DNA from: Acanthochromis polyacanthus | Lineage: Eukaryota > Chordata > Actinopteri > Pomacentridae | Length of the DNA stretch: 64,000 nucleotides | Reading direction: 5' to 3' | NCBI RefSeq assembly: GCF_021347895.1 | Contig: NC_067118.1 | Location: 16,833,011 to 16,897,010 of the forward strand | In this document: piece by piece, positions 19,579 through 32,325 of the stretch | Layout: each line of letters opens with the position of its first letter | Numbering within the stretch: position 1 is the stretch's first letter | Position numbers and translations under genes: made by a program | Notes under the pieces: model-generated | The model's database searches: none | Seen by the model: the letters and a program-made list of their open reading frames with translations, nothing else | What the model was told of the DNA's origin: nothing

Positions 19579-21074
19579 CAGTGGGTACGGAAAGCATTCA
19601 GACCCCTTGAAATTTTCACTCTCTGTGTCCATTGCAGCATTGCCAAATCAAAAAAAGTTCATTTATTTTCTCATTAATGTACATTCAGCACCCCATTTTG
19701 ACAGAAAAAACAGAAATGTAGAATTTTTTGAAAATTATATTAAAAAGAAAAACTGAAATATCACATGGTCAGAAGTATTCAGACCCTGTGCTCAGTCAGG
19801 TTGGATGTGTGAACGTTGGTGGACAGCCATTGTTGAGGTCTCTCCAGAGATGCTCAATTGGGTTTAGGTCAGGGCTCTGGCTGGGCCAGTCAAGAACGGT
19901 CAGAGTTGTTCTGAAGCCACCTCCCTTTGTTATTTTAGCTGTGTGCTTAGGGTCATTGTCTGTTGAAAGGTGAACCTCGCCCAGTCTGAGGTCTGACACT
20001 CTGGAAGAGGTTTTCCTCCAGATATCTCTGTTATTGGCCGCATTCATCCTTCTTCAATTGCAACCCGTCGTCCTGTCCCCTGCAGCTGCAAAAACACCCC
20101 CACAAACATGATGCTCCCACCACCATGTTTCACTGTAGGGATTGTATTGGGCAGGTGATGAGCAGTGCCTGGTTTTCTCCTCACATACCACTTAGAATTA
20201 ACACCAAAAAGTTCTATCCTTGGTCTCATCAGACCAGAGAATCTTATTTTCTTATAGTCTGGGAGTCCTTCATGTGTTTTTTTGGTAAATCTATGAGGGC
20301 TTTCATGTGTCTTTGCACTGAGGAGAGGCTCCGTCGCGGCCACTCTGCCATAAAGCCCCGACTGGTGGAGGGCTGCAATGATAGTTGACTTTGTGGACTT
20401 TCTCCTCTCTCCCGACTGCGTCTCTGGGCTCAGCCACAATGATCTCTGGGTTCTTCTTTACCTCTCTCACCAAGCTCTTCTCCACAATTGCTCAGTTTGG
20501 CTGGACGGCCAGGTCTAGGAAGAGTTGTAGTCGTCCCAAACTTCTTCCATTCGAGGATTATGTGCTCTTAGGAACCTTGAGTGCTGCAGAAATTCTTTTG
20601 TAACCTTGTCCAGATCTGTGTCTTGCCACAATTCTGTCTCTGAGCTCCTTGGTCAGTTCCTTCCACCTCATGATTCTCATTTGCGCTGACATGCACTGTG
20701 AGCTGTAAGGTCTTATATAGACAGGTGTGTGCCTTTCCTAATCAAGTCCAATCAGTTTAATTAAACACAGCTGGACTCCAATAAAGAAGCAGAACCATCT
20801 CGAGGAGGATCAGAAGAAATGGACAGCATGTGAGTTAAATATGAATGTCGCTGCAAAGGGTCTGAATACTTATGACCATGTGATATTTCAGTTTTTCTTT
20901 TTTAATAAATTTGCAAGATTTCTACATTTCTGTTTTTTTTTTTTTCTATCAAGATGGGGTGCTGAGTGTACATTAATGAGACATAAAATGAACTTTTTTG
21001 ATTTTGGCAAATGGCTGCAATGACACAGAGAGTGAAAAATTTCAAGGGGGTCTGAATGCTTTCCATACCCACTG
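19579..21074 (-). mobile_element. Tc1-type DNA transposon, inactive, complete ends
   Basis: A 1496-bp element with TA on both sides (19577-19578 and 21075-21076). The ends are CAGTGGGTACGGAAAGCATT and its near-perfect complement at 21055-21074, within longer inverted repeats that include an internal GTCTGAATACTT repeat (IR/DR layout). The minus-strand transposase is recognisable but broken. Confidence 0.92.
19796..20680 (-). pseudogene. Tc1-type transposase remnant
   Basis: Minus-strand frames contain SGLYGRVAATEPLL, KHGGGSIMFVGVF, NDPKHTAKITK and WPSQSPDLNPIEHLW, in the order expected for a DD34E transposase, but spread over different frames with stops and frameshifts. Non-functional. Confidence 0.9.
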
Positions 21075-21814
21075 TATCAGGATGTCCCACCGTCTCCCCA
21101 GACTTTCTCTCATCACAGCACTGCAGTCCTTTTTAAAGTGGTGCTAACTAATTGATCACTGCAATGTCATACCTTTTGAGATCCCAATAAACCTCCCAAT
21201 CATTCAAACTCTGCAGTGACCGTATCACACCCTCCTCATTCATTCTGGCAAATCAAATTAATATTATCAATTGAATAATATTTATTTAAAAAATCTGTTG
21301 TAAACATCCACCACAGCATTCACATTGGACTTTCCTCCTGGGTAACTTGTCATACTTGCGGTACATAATGGAGGATTACCGCTGACTTCCAAATAAATTG
21401 ATTTAGATAATCTGGCTAAACTGTTGGCTTGTTTGCAGCCTGTCTGACTCCGCCTGTCTCTTGTTCCTGTCAGTCGTTGTTGTAACAATGTCACCCGGGT
21501 TCCCAGACCTCAGCAAATACTTCGACGTGAACAGTATATCTCAACCAACAGAAATGATGGCCCAAACCCTGTGTAAATAAGACCCAGTTCAGATTTTAAT
21601 AATTAAATTGTCAGCGCTGCCTCATACAAGAAGGAAGGTGTGTTGCATTAAGTGTCAGTGAGCCATGAAATATGAACCAGAAGGTCTAGTGTGAGTAATA
21701 GATCTATTCATTAGAAGGCTGATCTCATGTCAAAAACACAGCACAGCTATTTAGAATAATATAAAGCAGGACTTTACAAATCATCACATGGCAAATATGA
21801 AAAAGGCATTTATT

Positions 21815-22030
21815 ACTCCACCAAGGAACACGCGGAGTCATGTGACAATTGCATACGTTTGTTGGTCTATTTGTTTGTCTATTAGTAATATTACTGAAAA
21901 CAGCTAATGGATTTGTATGAAATTTTTCAGGGAAGGTCAGAAATGACACAAGGACAAGTGATTAGAATTGGCAGTTGAGCGACTTGTAGTCTGGATCCAC
22001 AGATTTGTAAAGATTTCTGTATCATTGCAT
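21815..22030 (+). repeat. Old interspersed repeat, copy 1
   Basis: Shares GTCAGAAATGA.ACAAGGAC and TAGTCTGGATCCACA with the copy at 28740-29140, and the reverse of the latter with 24340-24360. A family common in fish; class not assigned. Confidence 0.6.
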
Positions 22031-24269
22031 TTTTTTTTCCAAACCACTGAACTACTGAAAACATGTAGAGGGCAGAGGTCACAAATGTTGGGAGCCTTAT
22101 ATGTCTGGCCTTCCTGGGAATGCAGAACATCGGCAGCAGACAGACAGTAGTCAGTAAGTACAGGCTGCAAAGTGTAAGTGTCAAATGTTGGGTGTTGTGA
22201 GGAATGTGTCATCGGTTTAGTTTTCAGATTTGGAGACTCACACCTGCTGAGGACCAAAATGCCAATAAAAACGTAACTTTACAAGAACCCAACAAGTCCG
22301 AACATGCCCCGTATTCATTTCTCACTCCACCTTGACACTCCCCTTTGCCTTATTCTCACTCTGACCTTGCAGTGCAGGGAAGTCCCTGGCGCCCAGCATT
22401 TTGAACATTATCAGCTTCTGCTGATTTATGGCAAGTGACAAAGCCTTAAAGGCACTTCTCAGATAAGAGCCACACACTAGAAAGAGGAATGTCAATATTT
22501 AGCTATAGAATTAATCTGCATATAACAGAGAAGTAGCAAGAAAAAGTCCAACACAGACAGAGCATGGGAACTTGGATCTGCCACTAAGTCTCTCATGAGG
22601 CTTTGTCCTTGACTTTCATCTGGCTGTGCGTTCCCGCCTCTGTTAAACCAATAGGATGCCTAGAAATAGTCCTGGCTTTATGTGGCGACTGTAAACTGAG
22701 AATGTCTTCCACTATTTCCATCTCCATCTATCCATTCCCTCTGCGTTTGCACAGCGTGGTGGATTTTTTTCTCTCTCTCTTCCATCCACGATGGAAAAAG
22801 AGGAGCAGAGCCACACCGTTTAACTGCTGATTGTACTGTTTGGGTTTATGCAAATCCACGTCTGAGTGCATCCAAGTCGGTTTTGGTTTATGTCCCTGTC
22901 GTCGGCTGTAATGTGATTATCATCGCTCTGCAGGGGTTGAATGTGTGGAAGTTTGTGTCTTGTCATTAGGCTGTAAATGACAGGGATGCATGGAAAGACA
23001 GAGAAAGAGCCGGGGGGAGGGGGAGGGTGAGGGCTGGTGGTGTGGGTGGAGGTGGAGGGGGTGAGCTGCAGATTTGAGCTTTACTGCAGGCCACAATAGC
23101 ATGTGTGGTGATTGTGTTGAAGGTTTGGCGTCCAGGGCCCGAGCCTCCCCCTGTGGACTGTTGTGCGTGGGCTGTCGCTTTCAGAGCTTTTCCCTCCTTC
23201 TTGTGGCGTGTTAGATGTCTTTGTTCTCAGGGCGATGGTCAATTTAAAATAAAGAAGAAGGAAAACATAACCATGGCAGTGCTCATGTATGACCTCTCCC
23301 TATCCCGCCGCCCTTACATTTTTTTTTTATGTTCTTCTGGCAACCCTCAGTGTCATGCACGGATTTGAAAAACCGGCAACGCTCAGGAATTTACATCCTT
23401 GCTAATTTTAGCAATGGGTTCCTGACCAGAAAACACATCCTCCAATTTCTGTCTATATTGGTCTTCCTGCGTCTTTCCGCTGCAGTTTCTCTCACCAGCA
23501 CTCCGGGACTTGAGCAGATTGTTCTGCTCACTAAGTCTCCTGCAAGCCCCTCAATTTTCCTATTTTCACTGCATTCTCTGCAAAACATTTTACACGGCCT
23601 GATCCAAGCTTACTCTCTGAATGCTGCCAAAGCTCCTCTCCAGGTTTAATCCATTTAAAAACAAACTAAGCAGCTGGAACTAAATGCTTTAATGAACTTG
23701 TTTAGCAAAATAGCATGGAGCAAATAATTATTACCAGTATCAGGCATTTCCCAAACTGTGCTGCAGAGACCTGTTTGATGTCAACACAGGCAACAGGAGG
23801 GGGAGTTAAGAGCAGCAACACAAGCTGCTGTCGACATAAGCCCTGTCTTGCTGCAGACTTGTTGGATATTTTAAAACCCTGGGCTAATTCACTCCCTATT
23901 TCTGTAAATCACACTGCTGATGCCACTCAGCAGATGAAAATGTTCTCAGATCCACCTTTACAAGAGCCTGCACACATCGAGGTGCTGCAAGTTGAAAAGC
24001 TGGACAGTAAATAGGTGAGAGCATCTCAGTAATTATAGTTAGAGTCTATAGGTTGGAAGGTAATTTGGGACAGACACAAACATGCTTTTGTCATTATCTA
24101 CCAACAGTGAAACATTTAAAACAAGAAAAGCACTCGGAGAGCGCAGTACTCTATCAAAGCTGCTCAGTTGTTGTATGATTTCCCACTTATAAGTCCCGAT
24201 AAGTCCGCAGCAGTGCATTTGTAGTTAGATTGTAATCATGCGAACATCAACAGGCAGCTGATGTAGTGT

Positions 24270-24430
24270 TCACTTGTCATAGTTATAGTGACACCATGCT
24301 GCTATCTCGCAATGATGCAGAAATACTTAACAAATCTGTGGATCCAGACTATAAGCCACAATAAGTAAACTCTGAAGTTGGAGCAACACTGCGATCTGAA
24401 ATGACACAGACTGACCCATTTGACAGTAAA
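24270..24430 (-). repeat. Old interspersed repeat, copy 2
   Basis: Reverse orientation relative to copies 1 and 3. It shares the TGGATCCAGACTATAAGCCA block and the TAGTGACACCATG block (28965-28980 in copy 3). Confidence 0.6.
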
Positions 24431-24620
24431 GTGTACCTTTCTTAATGAAATAATCATTCTCAACATAGGACAACAATTATTCCATGAACAGCAAATCAAT
24501 CCAAGTACTTTGACAACTGATGATTTGTTTAAGCCATTTTTTAAAAATGAAAATGTCCCAACTATTCATGAGGATTTGTCACTTTTTGTTTAGCAAGTGT
24601 TGGTGCTAACCAGAGAATTA

Positions 24621-24643
24621 CAAAAAAAAAAAAAAAAAAAAAA
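24621..24643. repeat. Poly(A) run
   Basis: An unbroken run of about 23 A with no retroelement 3' end recognised upstream. Confidence 0.9.
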
Positions 24644-25062
24644 GGTTGCTCCGCAGTACAACTGTAAAGTTTTTAGTGGCTCAGCTGCAGCCAAGACTTA
24701 TGTGACAAACTTTCAAGGAGGCTATGTAGAGCCAGCATTTTTTTCCAGTACTGTAACACCTGTGGACACAATCATGTTAATTCCAGTTTTATTTTCATCT
24801 AAATAAAATTCAACTTACATTTCTTTTCTTTTTTATGATTTGTGGTATTGTAACTTTGTTATACTGTGGCATCCTATCACTGTGGTGCTGTTTCATAGAG
24901 GTGCAGGCCTTTACATTGCAGTGAAAATTGAATTTACAGTAAGTAAAAATGTGGCAGGAGCATAGAAACTGCTTGGAGTTCAGGGGCTTAACTGGAAAAA
25001 GTGTTCGTCACTTTACTACCATGACAATAACTTGTGTAGATTTTTTTTGTGTTTCACCTGAG

Positions 25063-25485
25063 GGCTGCACAGTGACTCAGTGGTTAACACTGGGATTTGT
25101 AATATAATAAATAGGTTGCTGGCACCATTGCTTCACTGCTAGAAGATCCCCGGTTTATGTCCTGGCCTTCCTACGATCTTTCTGCATGGAGTTTGTATGT
25201 TTTCCCTGTGCATGCGTGGGTTTTCTCTGGGCACTCCGGCTTCCTCCCACAGTCTAAAAACATTCTGAGGTTAATTAGTAACTCTAAATTGTCCGTAGGT
25301 GTGAATGTGAGTGTGATTGTTTGTCTGTATATATATCCTTGTGATAGACTGGTGAATTGTTCATGGTGTCCCCTGCCTTTACTTTAAGTCAGTTGGAATA
25401 GACTTCAGCCCCCTGCGACCCTAATGAGGATTAAGTGGTGTGTAGATGATGGATGGATGGATGGATGGATGGATGGATGGATGGA
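25063..25485 (+). mobile_element. Full-length tRNA-derived SINE-like element with (ATGG)n tail
   Basis: Begins GGCTGCACAGTGACTCAGTG, with a Pol III A-box-like start and a B-box-like GGTTTATGTCC, and ends in about nine ATGG units. It is bounded by the 13-bp duplication TGTTTCACCTGAG (25050-25062 and 25486-25498). About 40 bp of extra sequence interrupts the tRNA-like head. Confidence 0.88.
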
Positions 25486-26279
25486 TGTTTCACCTGAGAA
25501 GCTGGGCATTTTAATAAAAAAATAAAAAATAAATAAATGAAAATCCTCAAAAACAGAGATATTTCATCCACAGGGTGTCAGTGGTACTGCATCCTAAGTC
25601 ACAAATTCAGCTTTCAGTCGCTGAGGTGGCTGTTTGTATACAGATGTTTTCTTTAGCGTCATTGAAGTTCACTTTTACCTTTCAACTGCATGGGTGGTAC
25701 ATCCTGTATAGGCCCATATGTGCCTCAGAGCACATCTCATTAAATGTTATTTTCTATCTAAAGAGGAACCAAGCCCAAGAAGTGAGTATGCCTATTTAAA
25801 CCAAAATCCCATAAAGAAAGCCCCTCTAAAGCGCTGTGTCATTGTGCTGTTCTCTCACCCAGCGGGATGCTTCTGTGTCTGCAGCGTTATGCCTCTGTTC
25901 TTCTACACAGCTATTCTTTGTCTCAGTGCCCCCCTCTCTTAATTTCCGCCTGTCTGCATATGCTTTGGAGCCCATTAATCGTCCCCTGCACAACATGCAC
26001 CCCAGCAGATAATTACAGTCATTAAACCAATTAGGGAGCACATGGAGGGGAGGTTTAAATCGGGCCCTGAGGCCTCCCACTCCAGTTCTGCACTACAGGA
26101 CAGCCGAGGTGGTCTGTAGAAACTCTGGCAAAGCCTTAAATAAAGAAGGGAGTGAAGTACTTCAGCCCAGTTCTGGATTAATGCAATTTCCTGTTGGTGT
26201 AGCCTTGACAGACCTTGCCAACTTTGCTGCAGGCCAAGTAGAACTATTAGCCAGCAAACGTCCTCCCCATTTTCACATC

Positions 26280-26311
26280 TTTCTTTCTTTCTTTCTTTCT
26301 TTTTTTTTTTT
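26280..26311. repeat. (TTTC)n and poly(T) tract
   Basis: Short tetranucleotide repeat running into a T run. Confidence 0.9.
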
Positions 26312-28739
26312 GTAGGACGTAGGAACTATTTAGGCTGGTGTCATGAAAATATGTCTTCCTCAAAGCAAAGACGGTTATTTTGGTTCTTCTGTGGCAAAAC
26401 ATAAGAAGAGATCAGAAGTGGCAGGAATAGGAGGGGAATGGTCAGACGGTGGTTTTCAACATGATCGCTCAATCACGTGACTGGAGAGCTAATATTATGG
26501 TTTCATTGTGCCTGACACAGTGGGAGTTCTGGCAGCACGAGGCCGTCACACACAATACATGCAACTGCGATTACTCAGTTATTGAGACAAATGGAAGTGA
26601 GACTTCCACATGTGCAGGCAAGCCACAGAAAGTCCCTCACACTTTCTCACAAAGTCGTCTTGGATGACAGACTGTCCTCTGTTGTCTCAGTGAGGTATTT
26701 CCCAGCATTCTTCATATTGTGCTTGGCACATGTTATTTTCTGACCTCTGCAAAGAAAGCAAAAGTGAAAGCCAGAAAATCTGAGGAGAACAAGGAGCTCC
26801 ATACAAGTTTTCTCTGCTGACTTATGACATATATGTAAAAGTGAAACGTAGATCTTGTGAAGACCCCAGAAAGCACAAAGAAAAACATATACACAGGTTG
26901 ACAATAAGATCATGACAAGCACATGCAGTCCAAATGGGACTCAGCCAGCACTATTAACCATGTATTAACTATGTTTAGCTTTATTCCCAGGCTTTCAAAA
27001 GTAAGAAAATGTGGATCATACAAAGAATACTCTATACAGAATTTATGCATAAGCATAAGTAAAGGGGTTTATTTCATTGTGCTAATAGCTTAGCTGTATG
27101 CATGGGGAAACCAAACCAAACACTTCTCCAACTCAGTAACTGAGACACTGTTTTCTGGTTTATTAGGTCCAGAGGCAACAGAGGGTAAAAATAATCATTT
27201 GTGGTTTCATAGCTCGAGACAATGAACAGATAAAATTAACAGATGAACTACTGGTTTTACATCCATTAAAACTTTGCTGCCAGTAATGCTCAGTCCAGGC
27301 CAACTGCCTTCCTGAGTACTTAACATAGAGACTTCAAAGTGCTACTGATCTTCACAACAGAATTAATTACACTCCTGTACAAAATTATTTCAATGCATAA
27401 TATTTCAAACTATATCATCTCTCAGCAACTGTATTAGTTCTCAGTTGAGCAGCAGACCACTGAAGCAAACTGAGTTAGAATTTGATTTCCACGTAGCCTA
27501 ATTACATGCACATGGTTGTAACATGAGCTGTGAACACCAGAGCTTTCTCAGTTTTGGACAGATTGACTGTGTGCATCATGGCTTCACGTGGAAAAGACCT
27601 GTCAGATTACCTGACATTTTTTTATTGTGAGACTTCACAAAGCTCTACAAGATGACCAACTGGCGGCAAACAAAAATGCAGAAATAATAAGTCATGGTAC
27701 CACTAATCAGAGCTGCAGTGGTTCTGATTAAATGACGGCATGCACAGTGTGCTACTTGCACAGTCCAGTCCTGAAAAACAGAGAGGCAGCTGCTTTAAAC
27801 TTGGTAGGGGTGTTATCAGCAGACAACAGAGTTTCTGCAGCAGCTCAAAATGACATCTTCAAGTGTCTTGTTTTGGCCTCAACCCAAAGATTTAGCTTAC
27901 TAGAGGAGAGGAGGAAAGAAACCAGAAAATATATACATTTAAGAAACTGCAATGAGAGAACTTTCACAAAATATTAATCACACAGATTAATTCTTTATCA
28001 AAATAGTTGCGGATTACTTCATTAGGTGGCAAGTAATCAATAAATCATATAATTGCTGCAGCTTTAAAGCAGACTGACACAGTTAAAGACTAACTGACTG
28101 ATAAACATTTAGCTGTTAAGAGGCAGGACATGAATTGGTAGAGAATACAAAACAAGATTACAGATAGTGAATATTCACTATCTGGCCAGAGACATGACTC
28201 TAAACGGATGATAATTTTGCTCTGTAACTGATGTGCAAATAAGCAACAATTTGCTAACAAGGCTTCCAAATAGTGGTAATCACAGTGATTGCAACTTTTG
28301 TTTCTGCTGCATCCAAGTGACTAAAACAAGAAGGAAATGTAAAAACAAAAAAACCCCAAAAAAAACAATACAATGAATATAAATAGTTGCACTTATAAGG
28401 GCAGGAAAAACAAATGTGAAGCAAATTTTGGTTAGTGATGGCTCAGTTCCAGCAAGTATCCCAGCATCCTCTATAATGAGCTTGCCTGCACAATACCAAG
28501 GCATCAAGTAAGCCTGCTATGTTTTAGTCTGTTTGTTTTCTGCTGTTATATGCCAGAATGTCTGTGGTATGAAAAAGGTTTATTAACAACTGAACCTGAA
28601 TGAAACCTGTTAGATCTCTTTCCTATCAGTTTTTGTTAATCAAGTCATGTGATGCAAACATGTATGTCTGATATACAGGATGAACGCGCTTTGATCATTT
28701 GGATGTTCAAGTGCTTTTAATCTTGAATTTGAAGCCTGA

Positions 28740-29140
28740 ATTTAGTTATTCTGCCAAGGAGCATGACAGAGTTATGTGATGATCGCTGTATGTTTGTCTG
28801 TTTGTGCGCAACATCACTCAAAATAGGATTACTGGATTTGGGCGAAATTTTATGGGAAAGTCAGAAATGAGACAAGGACCGCCTCATTAGATTTTGGCAG
28901 GGATGTGGCTCATAGTCTGGATCCACAAATTTACTAAAAGTTCTGTATCATTGCTAGATAGAGGCATAGTGTCACTGTAACTATGATAAGTGAACACTAC
29001 GTCAGCTGCCTGCTGATGATCACATGATTGTAATCCTACTCCAAACTGACCGCTCCAGACTTATCAGGACTTATTTGTTGGAAATGATACAAGGAACAAC
29101 TGATTAAATTGTGGGGGTGTTTCCAAGTTACATCATTTCC
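28740..29140 (+). repeat. Old interspersed repeat, copy 3 (longest)
   Basis: Contains the GCCAAGGAG start, GTTTGTCTGTTTGT, the GTCAGAAATGAGACAAGGAC block and CTGGATCCACAAATTT, shared with 21815-22030. A second partial unit (GATACAAGGAACAACTGATT) follows near 29085. Confidence 0.6.
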
Positions 29141-31634
29141 CGCCACCTGCTTCATATTTAGGTCAAGCAATTTGGGATTTATACATAACGCACACATGAA
29201 TAACACACACCTGTGGTCAGTGAAAGGTAATTTTTTTATTAAAGATTCCATTCTTAGGAAATGGTACAATGACTGAGCAGCCTTGGAGGAGTACTGTGCT
29301 CGCTCAGTGTTTTTTGTTTATTTAAGTGTTAGGACTTTTAGATGTGAAATATTTTTTTATATCAGAGCAGACTTTTCAGTTTGAGCAACATAATATGTGG
29401 TATTAATGGTTAAATCGTGCTTTCTGCTTTCAACTAACGTTAACCTTATTGCATGATTCTGCAACAACTTTTATGTGCTGTCATGCTGAGATGGCCTCAC
29501 TTTCATATTTTTTGTTATTACAGCTTCTGCCTTCCACTAAACAAGCCTTCATCAAAGCGCCATCAGGGCTGATTTTGTTGTTGACTGCACATTTGATCCT
29601 ACCATTATAATGCAAACAAACCATGCCCAGAATTGTTTTATAAAACTTTCAACTCTTGTTCTCCTTGAGGACCTGATTTTTTGCTGGGCTTCCACCCGCT
29701 GAGAGTGGAGGACTGTCCCGGTCAGATTCAACTGTGAAATGTGAATCTATGTGAATGTCAAGCAGGGTGGGTCTATAAAGAGCAGGGTGGTCTGCCAGCT
29801 TGACCTTGTTAAAGGTTTTAAAATATACCTCCAGGAAAGTTCATTTCCATAAATTTTTCAGACTCAGGAATTCCCAAACTGACAGAGACTGCAACAAAGA
29901 GAGGTTAATTTCCCCTCAAGCTGAATTATTAGATTAAGAGAATGAAAGTAATCACATTTATATTCCACCATGTGTTGACAGTATAAAGTTTAAAAAAAAA
30001 ACTGCTTCATGTATGCTGTGCATATACATGCAGTTATTTCATAAGTTTATAGTAGCTGAAAATCATCCATCTTTCTCTTTACCTCAAAGGACCACAGAAG
30101 GAATTGTTGCTGAATACTGAGGAGCATCACCAGAAGAAGGTGAGTTTTATAGATACATCTAAGAACTTGACACAGCAACAAAACCGTTTAACACACGTTT
30201 AACAGTTGGGAATAAGACATGCTGAGGTGTTGTTAAGTAGATATGTAGTAGCAGAGAAATCACTTTTCCTGTAACATACAAGCAACTGAACCCTCAGGGG
30301 AGACGTGAAGACTTTGTTCTGCTGGACTGAATTATTGATGGAACACTTTGCAAAGCAATTTCTTTGTAATCCCAAGGCAGCTGCTGCTTGTCCGCATGCC
30401 TTGTTTGGCTTAACAATGCAGTTACAAAGAGCTAATATATAAAAGGTTGTCATAACATAGTTTTCTAAGACGGATGGCATACAGTACATGACATTAGATC
30501 TAATGCACTTTTTCCTTTTTACCACAAGAGGTCAGACTGCTCCTGAGCCTGCCCTCTGCTTGTCATCGTTTGTGTATAGGATTCAGGAACCAAAGAGGGT
30601 TTCAGAAGAGGACAGAGGCTGTTCAGAATGTTCTAGGGGAGCATTAGCTGAGGCAATAATAAGGTTCCTTGAGCTTCTCTGTGGGATTTCTTGAGGAACT
30701 TCATGGCCACCATACTGTGATAGGTTCACTGAACATTGTTGAGAGTTGTTCCAGTGGTAATTTAAAGGATTCAAGGGAAAATTGAGAACTATAAATTGTC
30801 CCAAACATAGGGAATTCTTTGCTTTGTTGTCTTTTGAAAAGTTTCTTTATGAGTCAATGGAAGGCCCCTTTTTGTTGAACATGTTGTACAGTTTCTGCAG
30901 TGAGTTTAACGGGTTCCTCCGTGAAGATTTTCAGAAGATTAATGAAGGTTTTTCGAGCTCTTTCCTTTTTCAAAAATAAAAAAAATTTGCCCTTACATGA
31001 TTCCAGAGGCCTGTGGATTTCTTGAGAGATGTCCGTAATTTCTTGATGAGGTTTTATGGTTTATTGAGTTTTCCTGGGACACAAATTGCTTAAAATGTAA
31101 ACTTGCATGTGCATGCTTGAAGAGGACTCCTCAAACCCACGAACCCATGAGATCATGAGGAAACCACAAAGACATTCCTGCGGTCTTTATGTGGTTCCAG
31201 GCTAATAAAAATTTAAGTTCATATACACAGCGTAACAAAAATCTTTTCAAACAGGTTTTCATGTGATGAAAACAATTAACTATGTGGAATTGCTTTACCA
31301 ACAAGACAAAACATTGAGGTTGTGCAAAATATAATAATGTTATATTTTCATAACGGTCAAGAGACACTTGAATGAGGAGTGTTCTTGAATGCATCACATT
31401 CCTTGTCCAGGCGTAGAACTCTGGTTCTGTGTGCTCAGAATAGATGAAAAGGCAACAGCTAAAATAAAGACATCACAGTGTCCTCTTTGTCTGAGCTGAG
31501 ATTTCATCGAGTGTTGCGATCCATATCTGATGTTGTGCTGACTTTATCAGCATCATCCGCCCATCGAACATTTCTTTGCCTGCTTTCCCTGGTCAATTAG
31601 TTACGAAAAAACCTCAAAAGCATGGAGTGACGTG

Positions 31635-31648
31635 GTTACTATGGTAAC
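31635..31648. promoter_or_regulatory. Candidate RFX X-box (14-bp palindrome)
   Basis: GTTACTATGGTAAC fits the RFX consensus (RYYNYY, 2-bp spacer, RRNRAC) as a near-perfect inverted repeat. It sits in a GC-richer block of unique DNA (about 31490-31745). Binding is an inference from the motif alone. Confidence 0.4.
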
Positions 31649-31985
31649 AGGATTTTCCTTGCGATGAAGGCAAGGGCACTGTTGCAGCTGGTGATGTCAG
31701 CAAAGCCCCAGTCACCCTGGCAGTTTTGTGCCAGAAGGAATCTGAGAAAAATGACGACAGCAAGAGCTGAAGAAGAACATTGTATCGGACTGTTTCTTTT
31801 CAGGTGTGTGTGTATGAGTGTATTTCCGTGAGCGTGTGTGTTGGCGTAAAGGTGTGAATATCTTCAAATAAAGACTGGAGTCAGATTAGCAAAATTTATA
31901 GAGAAAATACATCAGAGCTATGCATCACCATCTGTTCAGTAAATACCACAAATAACTGAAAAGAAAGAAATTGTATTCATTTTGT

Positions 31986-32313
31986 GGCTGCACAATGGCT
32001 TGGTGGTCAGCACTGTCGTCTTGCAGTTAGAAGATCCCCGGTTCATGTCCCATGGGATCTTTCTGCGTGGAGTTTGCATGTTCTCCCTGTGCATGCGTGG
32101 GTTCCACCAGCTACCCCAGCTTCCTCTCACAGTTCAAAATCATGTTGAGGTTAATTGCTAACTCTAAATTGTCCGTAGGTGTGAATGTGAGTGTGTTTGT
32201 CTCTATATGTAGCCTTGTGATAGACTGGTGACCTGTCCTGGGTGTCCCCTGGACTCTAGCCACCCCATGACCCTAATGAGGATTAAGTGGTTGATTTATA
32301 ATGGATGGATGGA
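31986..32313 (+). mobile_element. tRNA-derived SINE-like element, 12-bp target-site duplication
   Basis: The head GGCTGCACAATGGCTTGGTG and B-box-like GGTTCATGTCC lead to a conserved body and a short GGATGGAT tail. TATTCATTTTGT lies perfectly on both sides (31974-31985 and 32314-32325), so both ends of the insertion are defined. Confidence 0.92.
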
Positions 32314-32325
32314 TATTCATTTTGT

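Larger units (their letters stand above)
21077..25049. other. Intergenic DNA with scattered old repeats
   Basis: No gene recognised. Copies of one old repeat lie near 21815-22030 (plus) and 24270-24430 (minus); a third is near 28740-29140. The rest is unique-looking. A long A run is at 24621-24643. Confidence 0.4.
25499..31973. other. Intergenic DNA, mostly unique
   Basis: No gene recognised in either strand. It holds an old repeat (28740-29140), a TTTC tract (26280-26311), possible regulatory blocks near 25960-26100 and 31490-31745, and AT-rich unique DNA. Confidence 0.4.

Noticed and set aside
31986..32050. tRNA gene
   Set aside because: The A-box/B-box-like head belongs to a SINE copy and I see no cloverleaf with intact stems.
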